From: Ceratodon purpureus
Lineage: Eukaryota; Streptophyta; Bryopsida; Pseudoditrichales; Ditrichaceae
Assembly: GCA_014871385.1 (NCBI GenBank)
Contig: CM026425.1
Span: 3,057,561 to 3,121,560 of the forward strand
Direction of reading: 5' to 3'
Length of the DNA: 64,000 bases
Positions within the stretch are counted from its first letter, which is position 1. Each line of letters begins with the position of its first letter. The notes below the pieces were generated by a model, which was not told the DNA's origin, did no database searches, and was given only the letters and a program-made list of their open reading frames with translations. A program made the translations under genes and the position numbers. Shown here in pieces: positions 44,947 to 58,326 of the stretch.

Positions 44947-47527
44947 ATTTGTGCTTTGTAGATATGAATGCATGCAATTGTTACATGTGAGAATACGGTA
45001 GTGTACAGAGAACTTTTGACTTTAGTTAATTCCATGCGCAATTAATAGGTGGTGAAAGAGGGGATACATGACATGAAATTCATGTACACGGCTCAGCTTT
45101 GTAATTACTTGATGACATTGATGCGGCATCTGAAGTACAATTTTGCCTAATATAGTTGTTGAGGCAGTGAAATAAGAACAAATTTCTTTTTAGTATTCTA
45201 GCAGAATATTTGATATTGCAAGCTGTATGCAAATGAAAGTGCGTTGGACGAAACTCTTACTATTATGGTGCGGAAATTTAGACTGTTGCTAAGATGAAGA
45301 ATAAATACGGTTTCTGCATGCTTTTTAAAATAATGGTTACCGTACATTGAGGAGGCCTGCTGAATTGTGGAAGTGAAATGAGTTAGTTGCAGTTTTTAAA
45401 ATTGTAACATTCTAGAGTTGTTTGATTGAGTTAAATTCATAAATGTATACGTTCTGATGTCCAAATTCTCTAGAGCTTTCTGTAGGATTACGCTAAACTT
45501 CTTCAGCAATTGTGCTATTGCGTAATGATTTTAGGAACGGTATATAACTTTTATACGATCATGTGATTGAGAGGATTGCGGACCTGGTTAAGCACTGAGC
45601 TCTTTTTCACACCATTCTAATTTGAATAGATATTATCTAGAATTCCCTACATGCATACTAGAGGAAAGGTTAGAATAAAGTAGGGCTTAAAGGTTATATA
45701 TAACATGATATTATATAGGTGGAATTTTATTAAGACTTGTGTATTATATTGTAAATATCTAAAATCCAACTTAATCCAATTTTGTGAAGAGAATAAAACT
45801 TTTGGTGTTGTAGAAAAAACTAAAATCATTGATTTATAAATTTATAAAAATTAAGTCAAATTGGATGGTTGTATAGAAATACACTTTAAAATCATTGTAC
45901 TTGTGTTTAAATCTATTAAAATGTAATTTTTTGTATAGTGAGTTCATCATTGCATTATTGAACTAAGCACACTTCAAAAATATAATGTGTTCATTAAAAG
46001 TATTTGAGTGCTTTTCAAAATTAAAATTAAAATTGCCCATTTTATGAACGTAAATAATGTATTTGTATATTTGATGTAGCTAAATAAATATGGATGAAGT
46101 TAAATAAATTTATATATGCTCTATCAAAGTTATACGTTGAATACAAGTATTTTTCTATTCTTATATGATCATCTATTATTCATTTATTTAACCTCTAATA
46201 ATTCATTGTCTTAAATTGGGATAAAAAAAACTAAAGTAGCTTCCTATGGTATCAACTTGTATGTGACTTTTAAGTTTTTTGTATAAATGCAAGGAGATAG
46301 TAGGATAGAAGATTTATTTTTTAATTTTTTTATACGAGACGTTTAGAAAAACGATAACTTTATCTAAAAATCAGTAGTCAACTGAGCTTCTTTGATATTA
46401 AAAATATTAATACTCTTTTTAGTAAAATCATTTTATTCAAAAATGAATTGTAATTCTCTCATTTTAATAGGCATGATGAATTTTTAAAATTCCCTAGATA
46501 TAAAAAATTATAGGATTTTACAATTTTTTATTTTTTTACAACAAAAAAACACCATCAACCTTTGCTTGGACTATTTGGATTCACATTCTAGAAGAAATAT
46601 GAATCCACAAAACAAAAAAAAACAAAAAAAAAACCCATATATATACATCAAATAGTAAAACCATCAAACTCTCGCATACCTCCCAACTAAATTCTCATAA
46701 ACACAAATACAGTAAAAGCAAAAGTCATGTTATCTTTAAGAACTCAAGGTGACTTTTAAACATAATCTTGTTGTTGATATAAGTAATGTAAAGTGTCAAG
46801 ATTATGAATACATTATCAACAAAAGTGATATTGATACTTTTATAGCATCATTAATGAAATTTTATTTTCTATATGCTTGAAGGTTATAGATCAAAAACTA
46901 TAGAAGCTATTATAAAACAATACAATAAAAAAAACTTATACATTCACTCAATTTGAAGTATTTTTTCATTCTCAAAGTAAACATATATTTAAGTAATTTA
47001 TATTATAATAGACTAATAAAATTTAAAGTTTTAATTTATTCAATATAAATTTTAAACATGCATGTGAACATATAAAATTTCCGTAATGTGCCAACACATT
47101 TTTGCATTGACTATTGAGTTTAATTTGTATTTTTAAAATATGAAAAATTTTAAGTGTTTTTAATTTTAATTTTAATTTTCAAGACTTAAAAAAAATTATA
47201 GACGCATTTATGACTTGCATTATGTGAAGATATACAAAATTATAAATCAAAGAATTTTGTTAAAAGATATTTTGAAAATTGTTAAAGAGTTTCAAATAAA
47301 AAATAAACAATCCTTCAAGTAATTAAAACGGTTGTTGTTTTAAATAAATAAAATGGATTTCATATAAAGTTATTTGTGGAATTGATTTGTGAGAGATGTA
47401 TAGAAAAACTCTATTTTTTAGTAATACTTATTATTTTGGATTTCATCAATACTTTTACCATGTTATGAAGGAAAATTTCTTTGCCAAATTCTACTTCCAT
47501 GTTTGTTTTATAATTACCGTAACGTCG

Positions 47528-47648
47528 TAGCAGCTTTGTCACCTAGCAAACAAATACTCATTTTTTGAAAAAACTAGGTTTGCCTCTCAAAAATTAAATT
47601 TCTCAATTTTTGTTTTTTAGCATAAAATCAATAAGAATGGCCTTAATT
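47528..47648 (-). repeat. Dispersed repeat family C, copy 3 (inverted)
   Basis: The complement reads 'aaggccat', 'tgattttatgctaaaaaac', 'gagaaatttaatttttgaga' and TTTGCTAGGTGACAAAG, matching the right half of copy 2 (41640-41765) in the same order. It lies 6 kb away in inverted orientation. Confidence 0.65.
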
Positions 47649-49472
47649 TAAAATTTAAAAAATATATATATATATATAATCCAATGTGATTTTATAGTTT
47701 TTAAAATTTTCAAGATTCTTAAAAAGAAATTATAAATTCATTAATAATCTATATTATGAGAAGATATACACAAATATGTTATAAGTAAATTGTGTCAAAA
47801 GTACATAAAAAATATTTAAATCTTTCCAAACAACACAGAAACAACCTTTAAAGTTCTAAAATAGATTGAATAATTTAAAAAGACAAATAAATTAAGGTCC
47901 ATCTTGAAGGTTTATCGTGCAATTAGCTTGTGATTGATAGAAAAAAAGACAAATAGACATTCGGACGCTATTTTTTTAAATAGTATAAATATATTTTTTG
48001 TTTACCAAATATAATTTTATCAACATTGCTTTGTTATATATACTAGATTATATGATGGTTATCAATTACTACAAATTATCACTACTTATGGCGGCAATGC
48101 AAAATCATTTCTTAAAGTCATGCAAATTTATATAATAAAACATTCAATACATTGACTATATTAAGATATTGTTGCATTGATGATTATCTTACAATTTCAA
48201 AATAATTTATATTATATAAAAATTGTAATGTTTAATTTTTTTTAATTATCAAAAAGATTCTTAGAGTTTTAATTATAGATTTGAAAAACCAAAAATTACT
48301 CCATAGACAACTTTTCATTATCCTAATCGCTAGCAGACGTTATGCTAAAAAATCAATCTTTTTCAAACATTTGCAAGATTTTCAAAATCCAACCCATGCA
48401 TATCTGGCAACCAAGGAGGACCCGATACCAGAGAATTCATCCTTCACTGACCACGAAACTCACCCTACTTTCTACAAAATGCCTCGTGCACATAATAATA
48501 AACGATGATATGGACAAACTAGGTTTCAAGATAAGTAACTCTGCCTAGTAAAAGGATTAGAAGACGACGACGGGGGTGCAAAGGAGGCCTGGCAAGCGAC
48601 GCCTGGAAGAGAAAGGATAGGGTTTCTCCCGTGCCATAATCAATTCAAGAGCGAGATGAGTGTTATTGCGTGGTGGAGAATCCTCGCTTTTAGGAAACGA
48701 TTGAAGCTCTAGATTCGATTCTCAAGTGGCTTTTCCTTAGTACTATCTTCCCACTCTTTGGGGCCCTCCACCAATCCTAATGATGCGTCTTTAATTTGAC
48801 TTTAATGCTAGAAAATTTCATTATAATTCATTGTAGAGATTAGAAGATTATAGCGATTGAAATTTAAAAACAACTTTTTTGACAAAGACAACTCAGTTAG
48901 CTAATTGTATAAAAAAATTAAACACAAATTCAAGTGTGGCATATTGAAAACAATATTTTTATTAAGTTGAATACAAAAGAATGCTAATTCATATTTCTTT
49001 CCTAGAAATTTCACTTTCTTATAAAGTCCCAATTCAAACTATCAGAGTAAAGATTGATGTCCATCCTTTAAGTGAAAAAAGAAAAAAACCAAAAAAAATA
49101 AATTTTCTTACTTAAATGAAGGAAAGAAGAGCTTTTTTTTAGTACATTGTTCAAAACGGTAAGAAAACTTTAATATTTTGTGGAGTGAACACTTTGTACT
49201 GAAAGAAGATTTTTATTGGAAAATCTCAAAGATGTCGATATTAAGTATTCCTAGAAATAATCTTAGAAGTAACAGATGTATTTAGCATGGCTGCCCAAAT
49301 GGTTGTCCGAATCGAAAACTTCACTTTAGGTACCAAAACTATCTTCTTAAATGTCTATTTTTTTTTTGAAATAGAGTCCTTCGAAGTCCTTGTTACGGCA
49401 AATAAATTTCACAAAAAGTTTCAAAAATCTCAATTTAAATTAAAGTCATACATACATACCGAAATTCTAAAA

Positions 49473-49506
49473 AAGCCCTGAGGGGGCAAATTGTCCTTCA
49501 GGGCTT
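49473..49506. repeat. Short perfect-stem hairpin
   Basis: AAGCCCTGAgGG at the left pairs with CCTTCAGGGCTT at the right around a loop of about 10 bases. It directly precedes the first of two fold-back elements. Confidence 0.6.
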
Positions 49507-49602
49507 AAAGATGATTTAGTTGGTTGTGAATAGTGTAATTAATCATCTTTTTGGGCACTAATCACTGTAGTCACAAATACTAAATCTTCTCTAACTATTC
49601 AA
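49507..49602. repeat. Fold-back element, copy 1
   Basis: The left arm (aagatgatttagttggttgt) pairs imperfectly with the right arm (acaaatactaaatcttctct) around a centre containing 'tttttgggcactaatcac'. The arms and centre resemble copy 2 some 360 bp away, so this is a repeated family rather than a chance palindrome. Confidence 0.6.
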
Positions 49603-49870
49603 GATTGTTAATGCTTTGGATCATTTTTAGAGTCAACATATGAAAGTTAGTGAAGATTTAATCTTTGTGTTGAATAGATACTTTAACATGAATAAATGAA
49701 TATCATATACATTATTTTATTTTCTATTAAAATTGAAAGTCAATATAATCCAAAAATTGTAGAGAATTATAAAATTGTCCAATACTCATATAAATTTACA
49801 AGAACATGTCTTATATGGTATTAAAAGTGTACAAAAAATATGAGAAATTAAGGGCTTTACGTATGAGAGT

Positions 49871-49956
49871 TAAGAAAGATTTAGTAGATTGTGACTAATG
49901 CCATTTTTGGGCATTGGTCACATTACTCACAATGTACTGAATCTTCCCTAACTGCC
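49871..49956. repeat. Fold-back element, copy 2
   Basis: Left arm 'gaaagatttagtagattgtg' followed by 'actaatgcc', centre 'atttttggg', right arm 'cattggtcacattactcaca' followed by 'atgtactgaatcttc'. This gives a long imperfect stem of about 35 bp, sized like a small MITE or a miRNA-precursor-like hairpin. No coding content. Confidence 0.65.
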
Positions 49957-51962
49957 ATGTAATTCATTTAAAATAAATTAAAAGTTGTTGGATTGGGGCC
50001 TCAAGTCTTGCACTTTGTGACCCTTGGTCGTTGGATTTCATTATCTCATGTAAAAATTTATGGACGGAATGATAAAAACATTGAAAAGAAAAAAATAAAT
50101 AAAAAAATGGAAATTCGCTATGAAATTTGTGATGGCACTTGAAAGTGTTAGACGTAATTCACTTCTTTTGCAAACATCCTCATCTATTTACTCCCATCTT
50201 CATCAAAAAATTGAGGGGTCTATTTAATGCTCATGTAAGAAACTCTATTTTTGAACTCCAGATATGTTACAGACAATTATACAGCGGATATATTTTTGAA
50301 TCCCACGCATATTTTTCAGCCATCTATATGAACAATCGTGACATATGGAACATCAAGAATGGCCTTGTTGGTGCTATAAGGGTGTTGGTGCGGACCGGAC
50401 TCGTTCTGTAGTATCTGAGCTACTAACTCCGAACTAAATTTAAATTAAATTGTAAATTTTGTATTAAACATAAACATGAATATATAAAACATTCATATAG
50501 CTAGATCATAGACTGGCCTATCAACCACTGCAAATCTTTAGAACCTACAATAGTAATTCATGATCACTTTAAAAAATAAAATAAATTAATGCATACACTC
50601 TACTAAAGCATTGATGCATCAACAAAGTAGTTATAGCTTCCAAGTAATTTAAAATATTAAAAAATTGTAAATTTAGACTATTTATTTAGTTTGATTAAAT
50701 AAATCTCTAATTAAGAAAAAACTTAAATGCATGTTAAAATATACATTTCATGGAAATATACAATTATAGGTAGAAAATTTCATTACCATGCCAAAATATT
50801 TTTGAATTGATTATTTTGATTTAATTTTTAAATTAGTATTTTTAAATATACTAAAAATAAAAAATTCTTTTTGTAATTAAAAAAAATATCAATACTTAAA
50901 AAAATAAACCATGAATGCATTTATAACTTGCATTTTTTGAAAGTATACATAAACACATGATAAAATTATGTATTAAAGTATTTTGACATCAATTATGTTG
51001 ATTTTAGTTTCAAAATTAACATTTTAAAAATTCAAAACTTAAAGTCATTTTTAGTTTTACAATTTTTAAGATTTTTAAGAAGAAACCATTAGTACATTTA
51101 TAACAAGTATTTTGATGAAACTATATGTCAACATATAAAATGTAGATTGTTTTTAAAGGTATGAATAAACTTTCTCTAGTAAAAGCTTTTGCTAAAAGTA
51201 TCCGACAAGGGTGAATTTAGGCTACAATAATCCTCCACCATGTCTCAACTTCCATAAGAATCAATCTTTCATTAATCTCACGATGCTTCATAAGAAAAAC
51301 CTTCATACCATGATGCAAACTTGAACATCTAAATTTTTTCAAAACAACACAACAACCATTCATTTAGCAAAAAAGGTTGCATGTTTTAAAAAGACTTATG
51401 AATTGGGTTTCATGTAAATCTTCTTGAAGAATCTCTTAATGACAAAGGAATCGGTTTATAATATGAATTTTAATAATATCATTGGCTTATTTAACTGAAT
51501 TTATCAAGAAAATTTCATTCATTGCCTTTTTTATTAATGCAAAAAGGTTATAAGTACTAGCATTTTGAAGGAAGAAGAGTCCATGGCGTCTGACAATCTT
51601 TTCAAGCACGTACTTCAATTTAATGTTTTAGAGGGAATTAATGGCTATATTTGTGCTAACCACATGGATCTTGCGGCATTCTTGCGCTTATTTCTACATT
51701 TGGTATGTATACGCAAAGAGTGTGCAAAAAAATCAACCCTAGCATGGCGTAGTTTACATTAAGACTTACTGAATTTGACTAGGTGGTTGGCAGGGCAACC
51801 TAAGGCTCAATTGAAAAAAACATCATCGACAAGTTTCACTTTATGATGGCAGTTCTTTCAAAGTTGGTCGTGCTAAAAAAGCCAATGCCACTTTGCCTCA
51901 AAACGTTGTCTTATTACAAGTTGTCAATCGTGGAGCTCGTGGAACATCGTGCAACACTCTTG

Positions 51963-52046
51963 GATGGAGTTATACACGAGGTAGAGAAGAAGGACCGCTG
52001 ACAAGATGGAGTTCCACACGAGGTAGAAAAGAAGGACGGCTGACAA
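51963..52046 (+). repeat. 42-bp tandem duplication
   Basis: Two adjacent copies of a unit starting gatggagtt and ending gctgacaa, with four or five substitutions between them. Confidence 0.85.
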
Positions 52047-52406
52047 GACTATGCTCATGTATAGATCATCTGACAATGTGCAAATAGTAGAAGACATGGA
52101 ATTCCTTTGGTCAATGTTGAATGTGTAAAGGATCTTATGTTCAATGGATGGCTCTAGTGTACATGGTGTCGAAGTTGTGCTTCTATAAGTAGAATCTTTT
52201 ACACATTTTTTCAATGATTATTGATTTTGTGTATAAGATGTATGAGCCTCAGATGAACATTGTGTAGTGGAACTTTCATTTTTGAAAATGTAAGTGAACT
52301 TAGTCTTTTACTGATTAAGAGTTAATGATTGCTCAAAAATTTTAAACATCACTCTTTTGAAGTGTTTTTGTAAATACATAATCATTTCTATAAGTAATTA
52401 ATTTTG

Positions 52407-52432
52407 TATATATATATATATATATATATATA
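52407..52432. repeat. TA dinucleotide microsatellite
   Basis: Thirteen uninterrupted ta units in AT-rich DNA. Confidence 0.9.
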
Positions 52433-52699
52433 AATTAAAAATTAAATCATTAATAGAATCTAATATTCTTAAAATTTATTGTTTTAATTCTTAAAAAATG
52501 AAAATATTAAAAATTAATATTAAATAATAATAATGAATATAATAATAGAAATATTTATAGACTTATCACCATTGTTCTCAAAAGTTGGTGAATGATCTAA
52601 GATCTTGGTATTAAAATACATTCTTCAATCATGTATGTTAAACAAAGTGCAAATTTCAATTTGATAATATTTCACAAAGTTTTAAATTCAAAAGCATCT

Positions 52700-53650
52700 T
52701 ACTCATTTAACCCCTAAACGACCACGGCCACCAAAATGGCTTTTTGCTATTTCGGGCAGCTTAGATGAAGGGGTTTAAATTAATATTTTTGCCTAAGATT
52801 TTTACTGGAGACTCATTATACTGCAAAGTGTATGTGGTAAAATTTGCAAAGCCAAATTCCAATTTTAATACCTTCATCTAGAAATTTTAGGTTTAAAGTT
52901 TCGGGCGGGCACTTTGAAATTAGGTTTTTTTAAGATTTTTTTTCTTGAAACATCTTCATAACCAAAGCACTACTCAAATTCCAAAGAGACCCCCATGAAA
53001 AAGTTTACCATTTTTACAAGGGCAACCTCCAAAAATTACGTTAACAAGCTTCAAAATTTTTGAATAAATTCTTTCAAAATTTACCAAAATTTGAGATTTT
53101 GGAATTTTTCAAAAATAATTTCTTTCGAAAATCACAAACCCATAAAGGGACCTTACCACCGTTTAGATTTTTCTAAAACCAAATATATGTAACGTCATGC
53201 ATGTTTTACTATATTGTTGTTTTCAGATCTGCTTATAGAAAATGATTTTTACGAAGGTATAAAAAGATGAATGAGTCTCTCAAATTTTTCATGGAGGTAC
53301 CCAACTTGATTAGCTACATGGAAAAAAATATTACCATGATGTTTGATGTAAAAATCTTCAACTCCCCCTTTGCACCATGAAGGCAATGCCTCTTGAGCAA
53401 GGCCTAAAAAAACTTTTGAACAAACTTTGGATGTTATGATCATGCAAATGATAAACACCCAACGGTTTATTTTTTGGAAGGTAACTTGAATTAGGCTTAT
53501 GTAGAGGATCTTACGGTTGAAAGTTTTAAATAAATAAACAAATTTGGTACATACTCCTGGGAGTGCATAGAGGTAGAAAATTGCAATTTTGAGGTTTTAG
53601 AGCTCCAAAAACACCATGGATTTTTAGGGGTTAATTGAAAATTCAAATTC
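52700..53650 (+). repeat. Diverged dispersed repeat, copy B
   Basis: Second member of the family described at 6770-7565. Shared landmarks in order include 'tttcaaaaataattt', 'aagggac' then 'ccgttagattt', 'ggaggtacccaactt' (compare 'catgtacctaactc'), 'gatcttacggttga' and a closing 'ttaggggttaat'. No coding capacity conserved between copies. Confidence 0.5.
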
Positions 53651-54855
53651 AGTTGTAACATATATTATAGAATATAAATATTTATCACATAGATGGTGTT
53701 TGGAAAAAAAGAATCATAGAAACCATATCATTTATTGACAATTGGTGGTTAAAACAATTTATTTATTTAAAATCCAATTCTTTGCCTTAGATTTGAGGTT
53801 AAAATGTTTATATTATCTTTTACTTAATGGCTTTCTTTGAACAAGATTCAGAAATGCAAACATTAAAAAAATAAAATTATTTGCAGTTTGAATCCATGTT
53901 TTAGTCATATTTGAAATGTAGATTAGAACCTATCAATCTATTTTTTATTTATTTATTTTTTTCCATTATCTATGTTTCAAATCCATGTTTTAGTCATTGG
54001 AGGTGTATTGAAATATGAAAATGCCTTACATTCTCCAAATATAAAACAACAAAAAGGGTAACCTAAACATGTCTAGTTGGAAATATGAACGGTGGATATG
54101 TTCTTGTTAGTGAGAAAAAAAAGCCTCTAAAAATTTCAATGAAATGAAAGTAAAACTCATATTTCTGCTCATTATTGAAGTAACTACAATATAATTTCTT
54201 GTGATTTTAAAGGGGGCAGTTATGAAATAGTGGGTCTTGTAGATGGACTTGCTCCCACGTCACAAAATTAGAATGATATATGTTAGCGCCGGATGAAAAT
54301 TGAAGATTGTATTTAAAGAATATATAGATGAAAATGATGCAATGGATGAAAACATACCAACAGATGGTAATTATTTATTGGATGAACTAAATCTAAGAGC
54401 TTAAAATAAGATGTTTAGAAGTGCGGCGACCACAATGTGGTATGAAAGAACTTTAGGGGGTTAATTCACATAACCTGGTTTCTTTTGTAGACAAAATTTT
54501 ATCTTTCTCTTTCTTTTTCTTTTCCTTACATGTTCATACATAATATCTAGCTACCTTTATATCCTACAAATTTTCAAATTTATTTTATTTATTTTTTGTT
54601 TTTTTGTTTTTGAAGGCAAATGAAGGAATTCATTGCAAAAAATGGTAAAATACAACCCTCATTGGACATGAGTCCAGGGCGAGACAAAAAAAAAAAAGGA
54701 AATTTTCAATTTTTCAATTCCATTCAAATGATTAGGAATGGTGCAACTTGATAAGAGATATTCCAACTTAATGATGGTGTAACTTAATCATAAAAAGTTC
54801 TGATCAGTATGTCTTTCAGGTACAAACTACAATATTAAATAAATTTTTATCCCCC
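53651..54855. other. AT-rich intergenic DNA
   Basis: No gene or structured repeat seen. The base composition changes abruptly at about 54870, where the GC-richer synthetase pseudogene region begins. Confidence 0.5.
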
Positions 54856-55098
54856 CCTTGTTCATATTTGGAACAAGAGCATTAAAAGCGCCGACTGGCC
54901 AGGGCCAAATGTATGCGAGCGATGGTGTACCGGGCCTACGCGGATACAGTGTCCCCTGGGCCCCGCTACAGCATCGTACCGATCAACACGCTCACCGCTT
55001 AGCCAGGTTGCAGAGATATTTCGCACCTTCAAGCACTCTGCCGCCTGCAACAACCGCTTCGAAGTTCACACACACCGCCACTGCAGCCCATCGCTGCA

Positions 55099-58000
55099 TT
55101 GCATGGCCTCCCTCGGGATGAAGCTAGAAACAGCGACAATCGGAACCTGGGCGAGCAGCAAGAGCTTCTCTTTTCTCATGAACTGCGGTGTAATCTTCAC
55201 CCAGTGGTTGAGACCATCTTTGAACATAATGGTACTCGATTTGCATTCGGTGTTACTGTTTGTAAGCTAGGGATATCCTAGTGATTTTGATGATTTTTGA
55301 TTTCTAGTAACTTACTGCGGTATGTGGTATTTGTGTTGATGTCAGTCCTGGGAGCTGCTTCTTTTTGCATCACGGTGTACGGATATACTGCAAGGTTTCA
55401 GTGGGGAGGAATATAGGCGGAAAGGTTTTGATCTAGAGGTGGGTGATCTGCATTTGCGGTTTGACATAACGAGATCTCGAGTATGTCTTTTAGAGCTTTG
55501 ACGCGTTTACTTTGTCACGTTAGATGTCTAGCAGCTTTAGTGGTTGTTGACGTAAGTTTTTTCCTCGGCAACTCGATGTAGATAAGCCTTTGATTGCCTT
55601 GTAGTTGCTATGGCATGTTGTTTGCAAGGTCGGTTTAGTGGATTGTGAAGTCGGTTATGTTTTATGCGATATATCTGCTGTGCTGGTCTGCAACAGGTTG
55701 TACGTCTCTCGCAATATATTGAACATGAAACTTTGGGAAACGGATTCTAGACATGCTGCTATTTACAAGGAAGAGATGCTTACATTTGAGGTCAGTTATT
55801 CTTGCGAGCCTCGAGGTCTTTGCTTGCACCCTTAGGGCCTTTATACTTCTCTTGTACTCTTAGGTCGTTAGGGTGTCAATGTATGCTTTTTGTTGTTCAC
55901 TAGACGTGGTTTTGGGTTGTTTGTTGAACAGGTGGACTAGAAACAAGAGTTCGGATTGAAGCCCATGAACTGTCCTGGCCGCTGCCTGATGTTTGATTAC
56001 TGTGTGCTACTCACATAGAGGTGAGTGTAGGTGGATTATTTTGTTTTCTTTCTTCGGTGAAAATTTAATTTTTTTGCTAAGAATAATTTAATTTAATTTA
56101 AGTTATAGTTTCTAGCTCGTTTTGATTCCAACTGCATGTTCATTTGGTTTTAGTTACACTGATTTAGGTCATGCCTTTCCTATTTGTACAGAACTTCTAG
56201 TACTCCGGCTTACTGATTTGGAGAACTTCATCGCAAATATAGTTGAGTCGTGCCAACCCGTTCAACGCAGATTTTAGTAGAACGATGCACATACATTCTG
56301 TATGGAGTCTCAGGTTGGCTAACCTTCATTTGACGACTTGTTTAAGTTCTTTTTCCACTGGTTTATGAGTATTTTTGTAGTATTTTGCATGGAAAAAAAC
56401 TACCACTAAGAGCTTAACTAATCAACTTGTCTATGCTTTGAGATTCCATGTACTTCATTGAGTGATTTCACGTATTTGCTGTGTAAGAGCTGCCGACTGT
56501 TTTTGGATTGATATGGTTCTTTATGCGTGATTCTATGTCAGTTTCCATAACAGCTTTTATCTGAAGGAAAGGAAGCGTTGAAGCTTCTCGAGTTTGCTTA
56601 TGATAAGTTTGGCTTCACTTACGTGCTTGAGCTCTCTACGGCCCCTCTACAGTATATCATCTTTTGGTTTAGTCTCTGACACTCTGTTAGAGACAAGTTC
56701 TCTGTTACTCATGTTTATGATTGATTCAATTCTCATCTGCAGCTTCTATTGGGTAAAGTTCCAAGCAGGATATCTCAAGCGTGGGTAAACCGTTGTACAA
56801 TGAAACCTCCATGACCAATGTTTTGCTGTTTTCGCTGGAGTTGATTGCAAACTTAATCATATCTAGCCAGTGTATTAGGTTAGGGTCAATACCACGACTT
56901 ATGTTTATCCAATATAATAAGTTAAGCTAGATAGACTCTAATAGTAATGCTCGTTTACTGGCAGAGCGAGCCACGTAATTAGTGGCTGAGCAGTGCCCGT
57001 CTCCCAAACGATGACTATGTGTAGAATGTATTTATATGCTCAGAGAGCCGATTTTTAAATGATGTTACCAAAGATGTCTATCTTTACATCAGTTTCATTC
57101 GACGATGGCTGAGACCAAAGAAGTATTTGGGGATGATTGAAACTTTTTAACCGAGCAGAAAAAGCTTTAGAAGATGCCCTGAACGACTTCGGCAAACCCT
57201 GGAAGGTAGGTTTTCCTCCTTTGCATACTTCTTATATTGGATATTTGTGATTCGTTAGGTTCAAAAGTTTGCATCTCCACTGGCACATACTGGAGCTTGA
57301 ACATGGTGAACTTTTGTTGCAGGATAATGAAGCAGACGGTGCCTTTAATGGTCTCAAGATTGATATCCCTGTCTTTGAGGCGTCGACGAGAAAGTTTCAG
57401 TGTGCCACAATCCAGGTGAGCAGCGGTTTGAGTTTGGATCGAGCAATATTTTTTGTGTAACTTGTTACTTGATTATTGTATTAGTGGGAATGAGCAGATG
57501 GTAATTATTAGTGTAAAAACTATGAACTCGTCATTCCTTGTTTAACTTTTTTTTTAAATGGGAATATATCTGTAGGATCGTTTTCATATGCCTTAGCTTG
57601 TGCTGGACCTGATGGTCATTGGTTGCAGTATCTTAAGATCAGTGGTTCTTTTGTTGATTGCAGCTGGACTTTCAGCTTCCCATATGTTCAACCTCTCATG
57701 TTCCAAGGAAGAAGCAAAGAGAGAAAGGCCCGTTATCGTCCACCGTGCTGTACTTGGATCAGTTGCGCGGATATTTACTATTTTTCTCGAACATTATTCA
57801 GGAAAATGGCTAATTAGGCTGAGCCCTCGTCTGTGCATCGTTTGTCCGGTATCAGAGAAGCTCACACTGTCTGCTCCTGAGGTCAGTTCATAGTACATTC
57901 TCTAGCTTCTCCGATATTCAATTGTTCATTACTGTCATGACTTGTTATTGATGCATTTGCATCGAGAATCAGTTTGTCTACAATTGACGCATGTTCTTGA

Positions 58001-58326
58001 TGTAATTTGTGATAGGTGTTGCCACAGGTCTAAGATACCATAAATGGTGCCAGGGTAATTCTGTGAAGCAAATCTGAGTGTCCGGAATTGAAGAAGAAGG
58101 TAAGCTTCATTTGGTATTATAGTGGACTCTCGCGTTTTTATACTGCCAAGCATAGTGATTGTTTTGTTTGTGTAGAGAGGTGGCTGGTGTTGATTTAGGT
58201 GCGACGGTGCACGGTGCATAATACTAAAAGGGGGTTCCTTGATGACGCAGGTTCAGGAAGCTCATTGGGCAAAATTTAACTACATTCTTGTCGATGGCGA
58301 GAGAGCCAGAAGCACGAGACAGGTTG
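55099..58326 (+). pseudogene. Threonyl-tRNA synthetase pseudogene with introns retained
   Basis: Successive blocks match class II threonyl-tRNA synthetase in order. EARNSDNRNLGEQQELLFSH (about 55115-55175); PGSCFFLHHGVRIYCK (55347-55394); ILNMKLWETDSRHAAIYKEE (about 55717-55780); FGLKPMNCPGRCLMF (about 55950-55995, the motif-2 region); RRF, two stops, NDAHTFCMESQ (56266-56313); NRAEKALEDALNDFGKPWK (57149-57205); ADGAFNGLKIDI to FQCATIQ (57323-57415); LDFQLP (57664); EEAKRERPVIVHRAVLGSV to LEHYSGKW (57704-57809); VCPVSEK (about 57838-57860); and, from the anticodon-binding domain, VQEAHWAKFNYILVDGE (58251-58300). Intron-like gaps with GT-AG sites remain between blocks, so it arose by DNA duplication, not retrocopying. 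Frame changes and stops disable it. The family's QQ in RRFQQDDAH is TAG-TAG (56275-56280), consistent with C-to-T decay. The start upstream of 55099 (GC-rich from 54870) is unclear. Confidence 0.88.

Larger units (their letters stand above)
44947..52699. other. Very AT-rich, gene-poor DNA
   Basis: No gene that I can support. A GC-richer island at about 48540-48790 with flanking short frames is not recognised. Frames at 50139 and 51565 (MASDNLFKHVLQFNVLEGI) have no known domain. Local repeats in this stretch are listed separately. Confidence 0.5.

Noticed and set aside
44510-44990. Open frames on both strands in the GC-rich island
   Set aside because: Low-complexity Pro/Gly/His translations of an inverted-repeat element; no start context or domain.
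41505-47648. Inverted family C copies as terminal repeats of a 6-kb transposon
   Set aside because: The copies overlap only in part, the outermost sequence does not match, and a third copy lies outside in direct orientation, so independent insertions are more likely.
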